Below are positions 35,499-44,500 of a stretch of DNA of 64,000 bases, in pieces. The first letter of the stretch is position 1. Each line of letters starts with the position of its first letter. Where the stretch lies: assembly GCA_026314275.1 (NCBI GenBank), contig CP111109.1:2790001-2854000 (forward strand), read 5' to 3'. The translations under genes were made by a program, and so were the position numbers. The notes beneath the pieces are model-generated. The model did no database searches. It was not told where the DNA came from and worked only from the letters and a program-made list of their open reading frames with translations. The stretch is from JAGOEY01 sp017997515 (GTDB lineage Bacteria > Pseudomonadota > Gammaproteobacteria > Burkholderiales > Burkholderiaceae_C).

Positions 35499-36560
35499 CT
35501 AACGCGCTGCCGCTGCGTCCTGGAAAAACCGCACCCGCTCCGCGTCCGGCGGGTGGGACGCAAACGCGATCCCCAGCCAGTCCCGTGTGCCGCCACCCGG
35601 CGGTTGGGCGTTGTGGGCCGCGCTGGTGCTGCGTTTCTCGGCCATTTTGTCGAACAGGGTGACCATGGCGGCGGGCGATATGCGGGCCGCCCGCAGCACA
35701 CGCACCGCGGCGGCGTCGGCCTCGCGTTCGGCATTGCGGGAGTAGTGGGCCTGGCCCACCAGCGCCGCACCACCTGCCAGCACGGTGCTGAAGTCGCCCA
35801 GCAGCACGGACGTGAGGGTGCCCAGCAGCGTCACCTGCACCAGCATACGCAGGCCATGGCGGTGCTGCAGGTGGCCCAGCTCGTGGGCCAGCACGGCGGT
35901 TAACACGTCGGTGTTGCCGTCCACCAGCGCCACCAGCTCGTCGGTCATCACCAGCGTGCCGCCGGGCAGCGCCAGCGCGTTGGGGCCGATACGGCTGGCG
36001 CGGAACACCAGGTTCCAGGGCGGCACGGCCCCGGCGGGCAGGTGGTTCACGGCCTGGGTGAATGCGCTGCGGATACGGGCCTGCTCTTGGGCTGTCAACT
36101 GGCTGGGGGCCATGAGTTGCTGGTCCACCGCCTGGAGTGCCACGTCGCCCAGCGCGGCGTCCACACTGTGGGGCAGCGCCTGGGTGACCACACGCGCCGC
36201 GACGGGCAGGCCCCACTGCTGCAGCGCCCACAGCGCGGCCACCAGCAGCAGCACGCTGGCCAGCACACCCCGCCAGCTCTGCTGCAGGCGCACCACCAGC
36301 GGCTCGCGCAGGGCGCTGGCGTGGTACCAGGCGTCCCAGGCGCGGGCGTCGGCGCACTGCACCGATCCACCGTCCGCAAAGTGGGCGGTGCGCTGGCCGT
36401 GGCGGGTGCGCTCTGGCCATTGCACATCACGCAGCGCAACCTGGCGCTCGACCCCGTCGCCTTGCAGCCACAGCACCGTGCCGCTCACGTGGAGGCCCAC
36501 CCGCTGCGCACGGGCGCTGTGGCCGTCGAAATAATCGGCTTGTAATGTGGGAGGGCTCAC
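35499..36560 (-). CDS. M48 family metalloprotease (HtpX/Oma1-like)
   Basis: Membrane-associated zinc metalloprotease of 353 aa. An N-terminal non-catalytic region is followed by a transmembrane segment (GVLASVLLLVAALWALQQWG) and a peptidase domain with HExxH in LAHELGHLQHRHG. The third ligand Glu is in NAEREADAAAVRVL. It forms an operon with the upstream DUF898 gene (2 bp gap), a pairing seen in many proteobacteria. Likely role: quality control of membrane proteins. Confidence 0.9.
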   Translation of the reverse strand: MSPPTLQADYFDGHSARAQRVGLHVSGTVLWLQGDGVERQVALRDVQWPERTRHGQRTAHFADGGSVQCADARAWDAWYHASALREPLVVRLQQSWRGVLASVLLLVAALWALQQWGLPVAARVVTQALPHSVDAALGDVALQAVDQQLMAPSQLTAQEQARIRSAFTQAVNHLPAGAVPPWNLVFRASRIGPNALALPGGTLVMTDELVALVDGNTDVLTAVLAHELGHLQHRHGLRMLVQVTLLGTLTSVLLGDFSTVLAGGAALVGQAHYSRNAEREADAAAVRVLRAARISPAAMVTLFDKMAEKRSTSAAHNAQPPGGGTRDWLGIAFASHPPDAERVRFFQDAAAAR

Positions 36561-36562
36561 CT

Positions 36563-37789
36563 TTACAGGCCCAGGTCAAAACCAAACAGGTCACCCGCCG
36601 CGTCACCGGCTGCATCGTTGGCGGCCAGCGCGCCCTGGCTGGCCAGCAGGTCTGGGTGGACCAGGCTGGTGGCCGACACCGCCTCGACGCGCATGCGGGT
36701 GAGGGCGATGCGCGCAAACGGCCAGTACATGCCCAGCGTCACCAGCATCAGCAGCCAGTTTTTCACCGTCAGGCCGAGCAAGGGGCCGTAGCGCAGCGCG
36801 CTGTGGAACTGCACGGTGTCGCTGCGGGTGCTGTTCCACACCAGGTTTTGCAGGCGTGACACCACATAGGGTTTAACCATTACCAGCAGGGCCAATAGCG
36901 CCACGGTGAAGGCCAGCACCCCGAGTGCGACCATGGTGGCTACACCGCCGGGTTTGGTTTTGGAAACCAGTCCCACCAGCACCGCCACCAGCATAAGCAT
37001 GCCCCCGGCCCCCATCACCAGTGAGGCCACCACCGATGTCTTCAGTGCCAGCAGGTAAAACGACCCGGGCCGGGCGGTGAAGCCGGTGTGCAGCGATGCC
37101 AGCGCGTAGTGGGTGTGTTGGTACCGCTTGAGCAACCACAGCGTGAACGGCTGGATGGCCAGCGTGGCCAGCGCCAGGCCCAGCATCCCCAGTGTCAGCC
37201 ACAGCGGCGGTTTGCCGTCGGTGGCCTGCACAAAGAAGGAGCCGATGGCCCCCATGGCCACAATCAGCACCACCGGCGCATACAGCGGCAACACGGCGGC
37301 ATAGACACCGCCCATCGTGCCGGTGAAACGAAAGCGCAGCCCGCGCCAGCTGGTGTGGGACAAACGAAACCGCATCGCCGCGTGCACCAGCGCAGGCGCG
37401 ATGGCGGCCACGGCCACGATGGCCACCAGCCCGGCCATGGGCGACACATTACCCGCCACCGAATACAACACCAGCAACACCACCACCAGCAGGGTGCCGC
37501 GCAGCATCCGTTGGGGGGAGCCGTGGAAGTCGAGCGCCGAGCCGTCGACCAGGGTGTTGCCGTAAAAATATTTCAGCCGCCGCACCTTGGCCCACGGGTA
37601 GTACAGGCCCAGCGTCACCAGCATCAGCAACAGGTTGACGATCCAGATGCCAAAGTATTCACTGCCCGAGCCGGTGAAACGGATGTGTACGGGGTAGGTG
37701 TTGGGGGTGTCCGGCAGTGCGCCCGGCAGTTCGTCCGGTGTGGCGGTGAGGGCGCGGTCGAAAGGCACGGTCTCGGGGAAGTCGGTCAT
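36563..37789 (-). CDS. YjgN/DUF898 family membrane protein
   Basis: Polytopic inner-membrane protein of 408 aa from Met 37789. Two internal repeats share the motif WIVNLLLMLVTLGLYYPWAK and NWLLMLVTLGMYWPFARI, typical of DUF898. At least eight hydrophobic segments are visible. Function is unknown. It is first in an operon with the M48 protease, so it may be a substrate, partner or stress-response companion of it. Confidence 0.88.
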   Translation of the reverse strand: MTDFPETVPFDRALTATPDELPGALPDTPNTYPVHIRFTGSGSEYFGIWIVNLLLMLVTLGLYYPWAKVRRLKYFYGNTLVDGSALDFHGSPQRMLRGTLLVVVLLVLYSVAGNVSPMAGLVAIVAVAAIAPALVHAAMRFRLSHTSWRGLRFRFTGTMGGVYAAVLPLYAPVVLIVAMGAIGSFFVQATDGKPPLWLTLGMLGLALATLAIQPFTLWLLKRYQHTHYALASLHTGFTARPGSFYLLALKTSVVASLVMGAGGMLMLVAVLVGLVSKTKPGGVATMVALGVLAFTVALLALLVMVKPYVVSRLQNLVWNSTRSDTVQFHSALRYGPLLGLTVKNWLLMLVTLGMYWPFARIALTRMRVEAVSATSLVHPDLLASQGALAANDAAGDAAGDLFGFDLGL

Positions 37790-37920
37790 GGGCACAACAG
37801 GCTGCAGGGGTTCAAGAGAAGTGGCTGGAGTGTGCGTGGCACACCGTCCCTTGAATGTAATGCCCTATTGACCCTGGTTCACCAGGCGCACAGGGGGCAG
37901 TCGGAAACTCTCGGTTTTAA

Positions 37921-37975
37921 GCTCTATTGGCCTCCAGCGCCCGTGTGGTGAGCGCAAGGTGCTATGGAATCAGGA
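37921..37975 (+). repeat. Family-1 dispersed repeat, copy 7
   Basis: Reads ATTGGCCTCCAGCGCCCG, loop, GAGCGCAAGGTGCTAT. It lies in the intergenic region after the small hypothetical gene. Confidence 0.7.
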
Positions 37976-38007
37976 GTGATTGCTGTACTGGCCGAAACCT
38001 CTGCCTG

Positions 38008-38226
38008 TTACTGCAAGTCGGGTGTGATCTTGCCGTCCTGCACGTATTTGTCGTACTGGATGCGCGGAATGGCGGTCAGGCCCGCCACGTCTTCGGCGGC
38101 CTGCCAGCTCAGTGTGGCGCTGTCGGCGTTCAGGTCCACTTCAACCCGGCCCCGCGGGATCGTGATCGGTGCGCCGTCGCCCGGGGTGTAGGTCACGTGG
38201 CCTGTGATGGTGGCGAACTGGGTCAT
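38008..38226 (-). CDS. Small hypothetical protein, 72 aa
   Basis: 72 residues from ATG 38226, preceded by an AGGAG-like site. The sequence (FATITGHVTYTPGDG, GRVEVDLNADSATLSW, IPRIQYDKYVQDGKI) is mostly beta-prone with no signal peptide or membrane segment. I do not recognise a family. Codon usage looks host-like, which supports a real gene. Confidence 0.55.
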   Translation of the reverse strand: MTQFATITGHVTYTPGDGAPITIPRGRVEVDLNADSATLSWQAAEDVAGLTAIPRIQYDKYVQDGKITPDLQ

Positions 38227-38470
38227 GGCAACTCCTGGTGGGTGGATCTGCTGCCCATTACATGCCGCGCCGTCGGGTGGGTCTGTCAGAGAACTGCCCG
38301 TGATGGGCGCTGAAAACGGGGTGTACACCCCGCTGCAGCGCCCACAAAAGTGGGAACTTATCCGCCCTGTGGTGCCCCTATGGGCTGCAACACGTTTTTA
38401 CAGGCCTGTTGCTGCGCCACTTGCTGCACTTTTCATTCCAATTTTTTACTTGCAAAGGACACCCCAACCC

Positions 38471-38929
38471 ATGCGTTTTAACCGTCTCCTGTCTTCCTCT
38501 CTGGCTGCCATGGCCCTGGTGCTGGCGGTGGCTCCGCTGGCCCATGCGCGTGAAATGGTGAGCGTCAAAGGCGCTGTGGTGAACATGCGCTCCGGCCCCG
38601 GCCTGAAGGCCCCGGTCACCTGGACCATTCCGCAGGGTTATCCGCTGCAGGTGGTGGGACGCAAGGGCGACTGGGTGCAGGTGCGCGATTTCGAGAACGA
38701 CAAGGGTTGGGTCAAACGCTCGCTCACCACCAACAAGCCGCACCACGTGGTGAAGGCACCCGTGGCCAATATCCGCTCGGCCCCCAACACTGGCAGCCGC
38801 ATCGTTGGCAAGGCTGAGCGCGGTGATGTGCTGCGCACGCTGCAAACGCAGGGCAACTGGGTCAAGGTGCACAGTGGCGACCAGGGCCCCACCGGGTGGG
38901 TGGCGCGCTCGCTGCTGTGGGGCTGGTGA
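38471..38929 (+). CDS. Periplasmic SH3-domain protein
   Basis: 152-aa exported protein: signal peptide through PLAHA, then two bacterial SH3 (SH3_3) repeats (VVNMRSGPGLKAPVTWTI ... GDWVQVRD and VANIRSAPNTGSRIVGKA ... GNWVKVHS). Such domains bind peptidoglycan or mediate protein contacts in the envelope. It stands alone, 139 bp upstream of the glycine-zipper protein gene. Confidence 0.88.
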   Translation: MRFNRLLSSSLAAMALVLAVAPLAHAREMVSVKGAVVNMRSGPGLKAPVTWTIPQGYPLQVVGRKGDWVQVRDFENDKGWVKRSLTTNKPHHVVKAPVANIRSAPNTGSRIVGKAERGDVLRTLQTQGNWVKVHSGDQGPTGWVARSLLWGW

Positions 38930-39068
38930 GTGCCTGACCCTGGCACTGTCGACCAGGGCTTTTTCCTACACCACTGCCTGTGATTGCCTGACCCGCACCA
39001 CGTCTACCAGCGTCCAACATTGGTACTGCGTCGGAACAACCGAACGTCCAACCTTGAAGGAGACCACC

Positions 39069-40048
39069 ATGGCAGACGACAAATCCCTGACCTTGACCCG
39101 ATCACCAACGAGCCCGGAGCCCACCCCGTGGGCACGGGTGTAGGAGCCGCCATGGGCGGTGCAGCAGCAGGCGCGGCAGCCGGCGCATTCGGTGGGCCTG
39201 TGGGGGCCATCGTCGGTGCCACGGTGGGCGCAGTCGCGGGCGGCCTGGGCGGCAAGGCCGTGGCCGAATCCGTGAACCCTACGGTGGAAGAAGCCTACTG
39301 GCGCGAAAACTACCAAGGTGAGTCCTATTACGAAGCAGGCCGCACTTACGACGACTACGGCCCGGCCTACCGCATGGGCTGGGCAGCACGCAACGGGTAC
39401 CCGGGCAGTTTTGATGACATTGAAAACCGGCTTGAAAACGACTGGGGCAGCCAACGCGAAACGTCCGCGCTGACGTGGCCGCAGGCACGCGACGCCAGCC
39501 GTGCCGCATGGGACCGTGCCGCACCGCGCCAGCCCGCCCTTGATGCCCACGGGCAGACCGTGTGGGCCGACACCATCGACCCTGGCCAGCATGTGGACAG
39601 CGATGAAGTGGTGGACACCCTGAACGATCTGCTGGAGTCGTGCCGCGACGGTGAATACGGTTTCACCACCGCTGCCGAACATGCCAAAACGGCCGAACTC
39701 AAGTCACTGCTGCTGCGCCACGCCAGCGAATGCCGTGTAGCCGTGGGTGAGCTGCAGGCGCTGATCCGCCAGCTGGGCGGTGAGGCCGAGCAGGGCGGCT
39801 CTGTCGCCGGTGCGTTGCACCGGGGGTGGGTGTCGGTGCGCGGCACACTCGGTGGCTACAGCGACCTGGCCATGCTCGATGAATGCGAGCGTGGTGAAGA
39901 CGCGGCGGTGGCGAGTTACCGCAAGGCCTTGCGCACCACGCTGCCCGTGACGGTGCGCAGTGTGGTGGAGCGCCAGGCCCAGGGTGCACAGCGCAACCAC
40001 GACGAGGTCAAAGCGATGCGTGATGCGCTGCGCGTGAACCAGCGTTAA
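39069..40048 (+). CDS. Glycine-zipper plus DUF2383 (PA2169-like) protein, frameshifted
   Basis: 326 aa after repair. Start MADDKSLTL at 39069; one base is missing near 39095 (TTGACC where TTGGACC is expected). This restores DPITNEPGAHPVGTGVG and a glycine-zipper membrane segment (AGAFGGPVGAIVGATVGAVA). The C-terminal half is a four-helix-bundle DUF2383 domain (DEVVDTLNDLLESCRDGEYG; YRKALRTTLPVTVRSVVERQ), often linked to stress responses and ferritin-like in fold. A bidirectional terminator follows. Confidence 0.78.
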
Positions 40049-40076
40049 GCCGGTCACAGCGCCAAAGCCAAAGAAA

Positions 40077-40105
40077 AGGGCAGCATGAAAATGCTGCCCT
40101 TTTTT
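40077..40105. terminator. Bidirectional Rho-independent terminator
   Basis: Stem GGGCAGCAT with ATGCTGCCC, loop GAAA, six T on the right and an A-rich run on the left. It therefore works for both the glycine-zipper gene and the convergent M23 peptidase gene. Confidence 0.92.
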
Positions 40106-40140
40106 GCGCGTAGCCCGCATCCAAAAATGCGTGCGGCAGG

Positions 40141-41028
40141 CTACACAAACAGCGCCGGGTCCACCATGGTGCGGTTCAGCATCACGCCCCAGTGCAGGTG
40201 CGGCCCGGTCACCCGGCCGGTGGCACCCACGGCACCCAGGCGCTGGCCGGTGGTGAGCACGTCGCCGGGTTGGGCGTCGATAGCGCTCAGGTGGCAGTAC
40301 ATGGTGAGCAACCCGCCGCCGTGGTCCAGCCACACCGTGCCGCCGTTGAAGAAGTAGTCCCCCGTGTCGATCACCTTGCCGGGCAAGGGGGCCACCACCG
40401 GGGTGCCGGTGGCCGCAGCGATGTCCATACCACTGTGCGGGTTGCGGGCCTGGCCGTTGAACACGCGGCGCAGGCCGAATGAGCTGGAGCGCCGCCCCGG
40501 GGTGGGCACACGCATGTGGAAGTCGCTCAGTACAGGGTCGGTCCACGTGGCCATGACGGCAGCCAAGTGCACCCGTTCACGCTCAAACCGCGCGTTGTCC
40601 TCGGCGGACAAATCCACCGTGCGGGGCGACACCTTCAGGCGCTGTTCGCTGTACTGCTTGGCGCTCACCGCATACGGCACAGCGCGTGTGCCACCGTCGG
40701 CTGTCTGCACGGTGATGTGACCCGGGCCCGGCGCAGTGGCCAGCGGGATACCCACCAGGGCCGTCCATTCGATCGCGTCGCCCACCACCAGCAACGGCAC
40801 CCGCCCCTCTGCCGTGTGCGCCACGGGCCGTGTGGCGGCCGGGCCCAGCGACAAACGGGCCACACCACCCGGCACCACGGAGGCCTGGGGCCACACACCC
40901 TGCGCCGCAGGCGCTGCATTGGCGGCCCACACCTGTGTAGCAGGCAGCGCGACCACACCCATGGCAGCGACCATGGCCAGGCGGCGGTTGGGGTGGGAGG
41001 GTGCAACAGGCGTCAAGGCGGATGGCAT
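40141..41028 (-). CDS. M23 family peptidase (LytM domain)
   Basis: Periplasmic peptidoglycan endopeptidase of 295 aa from Met 41028. The signal peptide ends near TQVWA. A linker domain is followed by a LytM/M23 domain with zinc ligands in NPHSGMDIAA (HxxxD) and the HxH motif in GPHLHWGVMLN. The spacing FGLRRVFNGQARNPHSG is typical of the M23 enzymes that cleave meso-diaminopimelate cross-links. All catalytic residues are present, so it should be active, unlike EnvC-type activators. Confidence 0.92.
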   Translation of the reverse strand: MPSALTPVAPSHPNRRLAMVAAMGVVALPATQVWAANAAPAAQGVWPQASVVPGGVARLSLGPAATRPVAHTAEGRVPLLVVGDAIEWTALVGIPLATAPGPGHITVQTADGGTRAVPYAVSAKQYSEQRLKVSPRTVDLSAEDNARFERERVHLAAVMATWTDPVLSDFHMRVPTPGRRSSSFGLRRVFNGQARNPHSGMDIAAATGTPVVAPLPGKVIDTGDYFFNGGTVWLDHGGGLLTMYCHLSAIDAQPGDVLTTGQRLGAVGATGRVTGPHLHWGVMLNRTMVDPALFV

Positions 41029-41043
41029 GGCGGTAAATGAGGA

Positions 41044-41101
41044 ATAAAAACAGGCTCCAGCGCCCATTTTACGGGCGCAGGAAGCTATCAAATAAGGAGT
41101 T
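41044..41101 (+). repeat. Family-1 dispersed repeat, copy 8
   Basis: Reads CAGGCTCCAGCGCCC, loop, GGGCGCAGGAAGCTATCAAA. The inner stem GCGCCC/GGGCGC is perfect. It lies between the cytochrome b561 and M23 peptidase genes. Confidence 0.8.
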
Positions 41102-41114
41102 ATTTTTGGAAAAA

Positions 41115-41675
41115 TCAGCCCACCATGCGCGGCATCACATCGGTGTGGCCCGGGCGGCGGTGCCAGAACGCCATCACCGCGTGGCCCACGATACAGGCCA
41201 GCAGCACCCAGCCCATCTCGCCGTGTAACAGGCCACCCAGCTCCACCATCCAGTCGATCTTGTCGTCTTCGCGCGCACCGATCAGCGGCACACCCAACGG
41301 CGCAAAGGCCCGGCCTGAGCCGTACTGCCGCAGCAGCCCGATGAAGGGCACGGCCACCATCAGCGCATACAGCGCCAGATGCCCCAGGTGGGCGGCCAGG
41401 TTGATGTGCGGTGGGCGCTGGCGTGCATGCAAGAGCGCCCATGCGGCGCGCAGCACCACCAGCAGCATCAGCAACGCGCCCGTGGGCCGGTGCAGGGGCC
41501 ACAAGAAGCTGTCCAGTGCCGAGTCCTTGGCAAAGTAACGCGCCAGCGCGGCCGAGAAAATCACCACAAACAGCAACGCCATCCCCCAGTGGAAGATGCG
41601 GCTGATGCTGCCGTACCGCGTGGCGGAGTCCGGTACGGGCCAGGACGTGGATGCGGGGAGTGGGGTGGTTTGCAT
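41115..41675 (-). CDS. Cytochrome b561
   Basis: Di-haem membrane cytochrome of 186 aa from Met 41675 with four transmembrane helices. Conserved His residues lie in ISRIFHWGMALLFV, LWPLHRPTGALLML, AHLGHLALYAL and LLHGEMGWVLLACIVGHAVM. It carries electrons between the quinone pool and a periplasmic acceptor or superoxide (CybB-like). Monocistronic. Confidence 0.92.
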   Translation of the reverse strand: MQTTPLPASTSWPVPDSATRYGSISRIFHWGMALLFVVIFSAALARYFAKDSALDSFLWPLHRPTGALLMLLVVLRAAWALLHARQRPPHINLAAHLGHLALYALMVAVPFIGLLRQYGSGRAFAPLGVPLIGAREDDKIDWMVELGGLLHGEMGWVLLACIVGHAVMAFWHRRPGHTDVMPRMVG

Positions 41676-41935
41676 GGTTTCTTTTCTTTGATGGGTGTAA
41701 ACCCTTGGTTGATGCGGCGGCAAGCGCAAAGTTCAGATGGAAAACATGGATTCCAAGCCGCCAGAAACAGCACTGGGTTCAGCCCCGTGCGCTGGGGCAG
41801 TGGGGCGCAAGAGAGGATTATGGCCGCTATAAAATCTGCCCTCACCGCCCATTTTGCAGGCGCTATGTGCTCTTTTTTCGATAGCGAGTTTGGCGCAACA
41901 GCCTGGCATCCGTCCCTCCACCCAGAAAGTTTCTT

Positions 41936-43153
41936 GTGATCACCATCCAGCTTGATATCGCCCACACCGTGGGTATTGCCGCCGTGTTGCTGGTGGTGGG
42001 AGAGTTCATCAAAAAACGCGTGGGCCTGTTGTCGCGCTACTTCATCCCTGGCCCCATCATCGGTGGCGTGTTGTTCTCACTGATCGCCCTGGTGGGTTAC
42101 CAGACCGGCAGTTTCGAGCTGGTGTTTTATGACACTTTGCGTGCGTTTTTGCTGCTGGTGTTTTTTACCACCATCGGTTTTTCAGCGAGCTTCGAGCTGC
42201 TGAAAAAAGGCGGTGTGGGTGTGGCCTTGTTTCTGGCGGCTGCGGTGGGGCTGGTGCTGCTGCAAAACGCGGTGGGTGCTGCGCTGGCCAGCCTGCTGGG
42301 GGTGCACCCCCTGATCGGGCTGGCGGCGGGCTCCATCGCTTTGACGGGCGGGCATGGCACCGCTGCGGCGTTTGGCCCGCTGCTGGAGCAGGCGGGTGCC
42401 GTGGGCGCGCTGCCCGCGGCCATTGCGGCGGCCACCTACGGCTTGGTGGCCGGTTGTGTGGTCGGCGGGCCTGTGGGCACCCTGCTGATGCGCCGCCACG
42501 GCCTGCACGGCCCCCACGCTGCCATGGCCAGCACCCCGGCCCGTGCCACCCCGGTGGGGTCGCCTGGTACGGCGGAACCGCAGACTGACACCCACGGCGT
42601 GCCCATGGCGATGTACGCCACCATCCTGATCTGTGTCGCCATTGGTGCGGGCACGCTGCTGGTGGACTGGCTCAAGACGGTGGGTATCACCTTGCCGGCC
42701 TACCTGGGCCCGATGCTGGTGGCCGCTGTGCTGCGCAATGTGATCGACTGGCGCAATAGCCATTTGCCGATGCCCCAGTTCGAGGTGGTGGGCCAGGTGT
42801 CGTTGGCCTTCTTCCTGGCCATGGCCCTGATGTCGATGAAGCTCTGGGAGCTGGCCCAGGTGGCCGGGCCGTTGCTGGTGATCCTGGTGGTGCAGACGGC
42901 GCTGATGTGTGCCTATGCCTACTGCGTCACCTTCCGTGTCATGGGGCGCGACTACGACGCTGCCGTGATTGCCGCCGGGCACTGTGGTTTTGGCATGGGC
43001 GCCACACCCAACGCCATGGCCAACATGCAGGCGTTCACCAGCGCCAACGGGCCGTCGCTCAAGGCTTTCTTCGTGATCCCGCTGGTGGGCTCGCTGTTCA
43101 TCGACTTCTTCAACGCGGTCATCATCACCGGGTTCATGAACTACCTGAAGTAG
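41936..43153 (+). CDS. gltS: Sodium/glutamate symporter
   Basis: Inner-membrane Na+-coupled glutamate importer of the ESS family, 405 aa, starting at GTG 41936. About ten transmembrane helices and two inverted repeats; the GGHGTAAAFGP re-entrant motif and its partner GHCGFGMGATPNAMANM are the family hallmarks. A hydrophilic central loop (about residues 185-220) is longer than usual and rich in Ala, Thr and Pro. Monocistronic. Confidence 0.95.
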   Translation: MITIQLDIAHTVGIAAVLLVVGEFIKKRVGLLSRYFIPGPIIGGVLFSLIALVGYQTGSFELVFYDTLRAFLLLVFFTTIGFSASFELLKKGGVGVALFLAAAVGLVLLQNAVGAALASLLGVHPLIGLAAGSIALTGGHGTAAAFGPLLEQAGAVGALPAAIAAATYGLVAGCVVGGPVGTLLMRRHGLHGPHAAMASTPARATPVGSPGTAEPQTDTHGVPMAMYATILICVAIGAGTLLVDWLKTVGITLPAYLGPMLVAAVLRNVIDWRNSHLPMPQFEVVGQVSLAFFLAMALMSMKLWELAQVAGPLLVILVVQTALMCAYAYCVTFRVMGRDYDAAVIAAGHCGFGMGATPNAMANMQAFTSANGPSLKAFFVIPLVGSLFIDFFNAVIITGFMNYLK

Positions 43154-43183
43154 GCCAGGTAGCCAGGGTGTGCTGCGGTGTTT

Positions 43184-43792
43184 TTACGCTGCCCGCGCCC
43201 ACACCAGCAGCAGGTTGTTGGCCGGCATCGCGTGGCGTGCGGCCAGCCGCAGACCGGCCTCTGCGGCGACCTGCTCCACGTCTTCGCGCCGCCGGATGCC
43301 CCACGCCGGGTTGCGCGTGCGCAGGCTCTGGTCAAACGCCAGGTTGCCGGGTGCGGTGGGCACATCGGCCTCCAGGTAAGGCCCGTAGGTCACCAGCACC
43401 CCGTCCGCCGCCAGGTGCCGCGCGCTGCCCTGCATCAGTGCGGCGCAGGTGGCCCAGGGGGAAATGTGCAGCATGTTGGCGCAGTAGACCAGGTCGAATG
43501 TGGCTGCAGTAGGAAGCCACGGCGCGGCCATCACGTCCAGCAGCACCGGTGGGCGCACATTGGCCAAACCCTCCTGCGCCACCCGTGTTTCGATGCCGCT
43601 GAACGCGTCTGCCACGGCATCGCTGGGCTGCCAGGTCCACTGCGGCAGGTGGGCGGCAAACCAGGCCACATGCTGGCCCGTGCCCGAGGCAATTTCCAGG
43701 GCAGTGCCTTGGTCGGGCAGGGTCTCGCGGAGCACGTCAAGTATGGGGTGTTTGTTGCGCTCGGCGGCGGTGCTGTAGTCGGCTGGGGGCAT
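43184..43792 (-). CDS. DUF938 family class I SAM-dependent methyltransferase-like protein
   Basis: 202 aa with DUF938 features: YSTAAERNKHPILDVL at the N terminus, SAM-binding motif I ALEIASGTGQHVAWFA, NMLHISPW and LVTYGPY. Methyl acceptor unknown. Cytoplasmic. It is convergent with gltS and upstream of no obvious operon partner. Confidence 0.88.
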   Translation of the reverse strand: MPPADYSTAAERNKHPILDVLRETLPDQGTALEIASGTGQHVAWFAAHLPQWTWQPSDAVADAFSGIETRVAQEGLANVRPPVLLDVMAAPWLPTAATFDLVYCANMLHISPWATCAALMQGSARHLAADGVLVTYGPYLEADVPTAPGNLAFDQSLRTRNPAWGIRRREDVEQVAAEAGLRLAARHAMPANNLLLVWARAA

Positions 43793-43896
43793 GGGGGTGC
43801 GGCAAGAAAAGTGATGAAACCATTGTCGCGCTTGTGCCGTGTGCTGGCCCGTGCGACGACGGCCCGCCTAAAGGCCGAAGTTGTAAGCAAGTCTGC

Positions 43897-44436
43897 TTAA
43901 AACGACGAACCCGGCTCTTCCAAAAACACCAGCTCGGCCACGGTGCAAGGGCGGCCCAGGATGTCGTTGCGGTGCGGGTAGCGGCCAAACCGTTCGATGA
44001 TGGCTTTGTGCTTCAACTCGAAGTCGTGGTTGTTCTCCAGCCCGGGTTGGTCAAAGAGTTGCACCGCCTGTTCGTGGATGGGCAGCGACTCGCTGTGCAT
44101 ATAGGGCATGTAGGCAAAGGCGCGTTGTTTAGTGTCCAACGCCTGGTCGTGCCCACCTGCCACCAGCTCTTGCGCCAGTGCCAAGGCCAGCGCGTCCTGC
44201 GCAAAGGCGCGCGGCGTGTCGCGGAAGATATTGCGCGAGAACTGGTCTAGCACCAGGATCTCTGCCAACCGCCCCTGCGCCGTCGTGCGCCAGCCAAACA
44301 GTTCACAGCGTGCGGCAGCCTCCAGCGTGTCGCCAAAACGCGCGCGGATGCTGTCGTCGAGCGCCGTGTCTTTAGCGAAGTGCTGCTGGTCGGTCAGCTC
44401 GGTGAACCAGAAATGGAGGATGTCGTTGGCGTGCAT
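43897..44436 (-). CDS. DUF924 family protein
   Basis: 179-aa cytoplasmic alpha-helical protein of the DUF924 (tetratricopeptide-like) family, with ILHFWFTELTDQQHFAKD at the N terminus, LVLDQFSRNIFRDTPRAFA and YMPYMHSESLPIHEQAV. Function unknown. A diverged 43-codon fragment of a second DUF924 gene lies at 50804-50935, about 6.4 kb away on the same strand. Confidence 0.9.
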   Translation of the reverse strand: MHANDILHFWFTELTDQQHFAKDTALDDSIRARFGDTLEAAARCELFGWRTTAQGRLAEILVLDQFSRNIFRDTPRAFAQDALALALAQELVAGGHDQALDTKQRAFAYMPYMHSESLPIHEQAVQLFDQPGLENNHDFELKHKAIIERFGRYPHRNDILGRPCTVAELVFLEEPGSSF

Positions 44437-44500
44437 GGCCTACAGAATAGCCCAACACCATAATGGCTGCGGCCCATCTGGCCGGTGACACAGGCAGCCC

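Noticed and set aside
37088..37951. Long plus-strand open frame opposite the DUF898 gene
   Set aside because: Low-complexity His/Gln/Gly translation without a ribosome-binding site; shadow of the DUF898 gene.
41823..41887. Possible additional family-1 repeat upstream of gltS
   Set aside because: Only loose similarity to the core; not strong enough to list as a copy.
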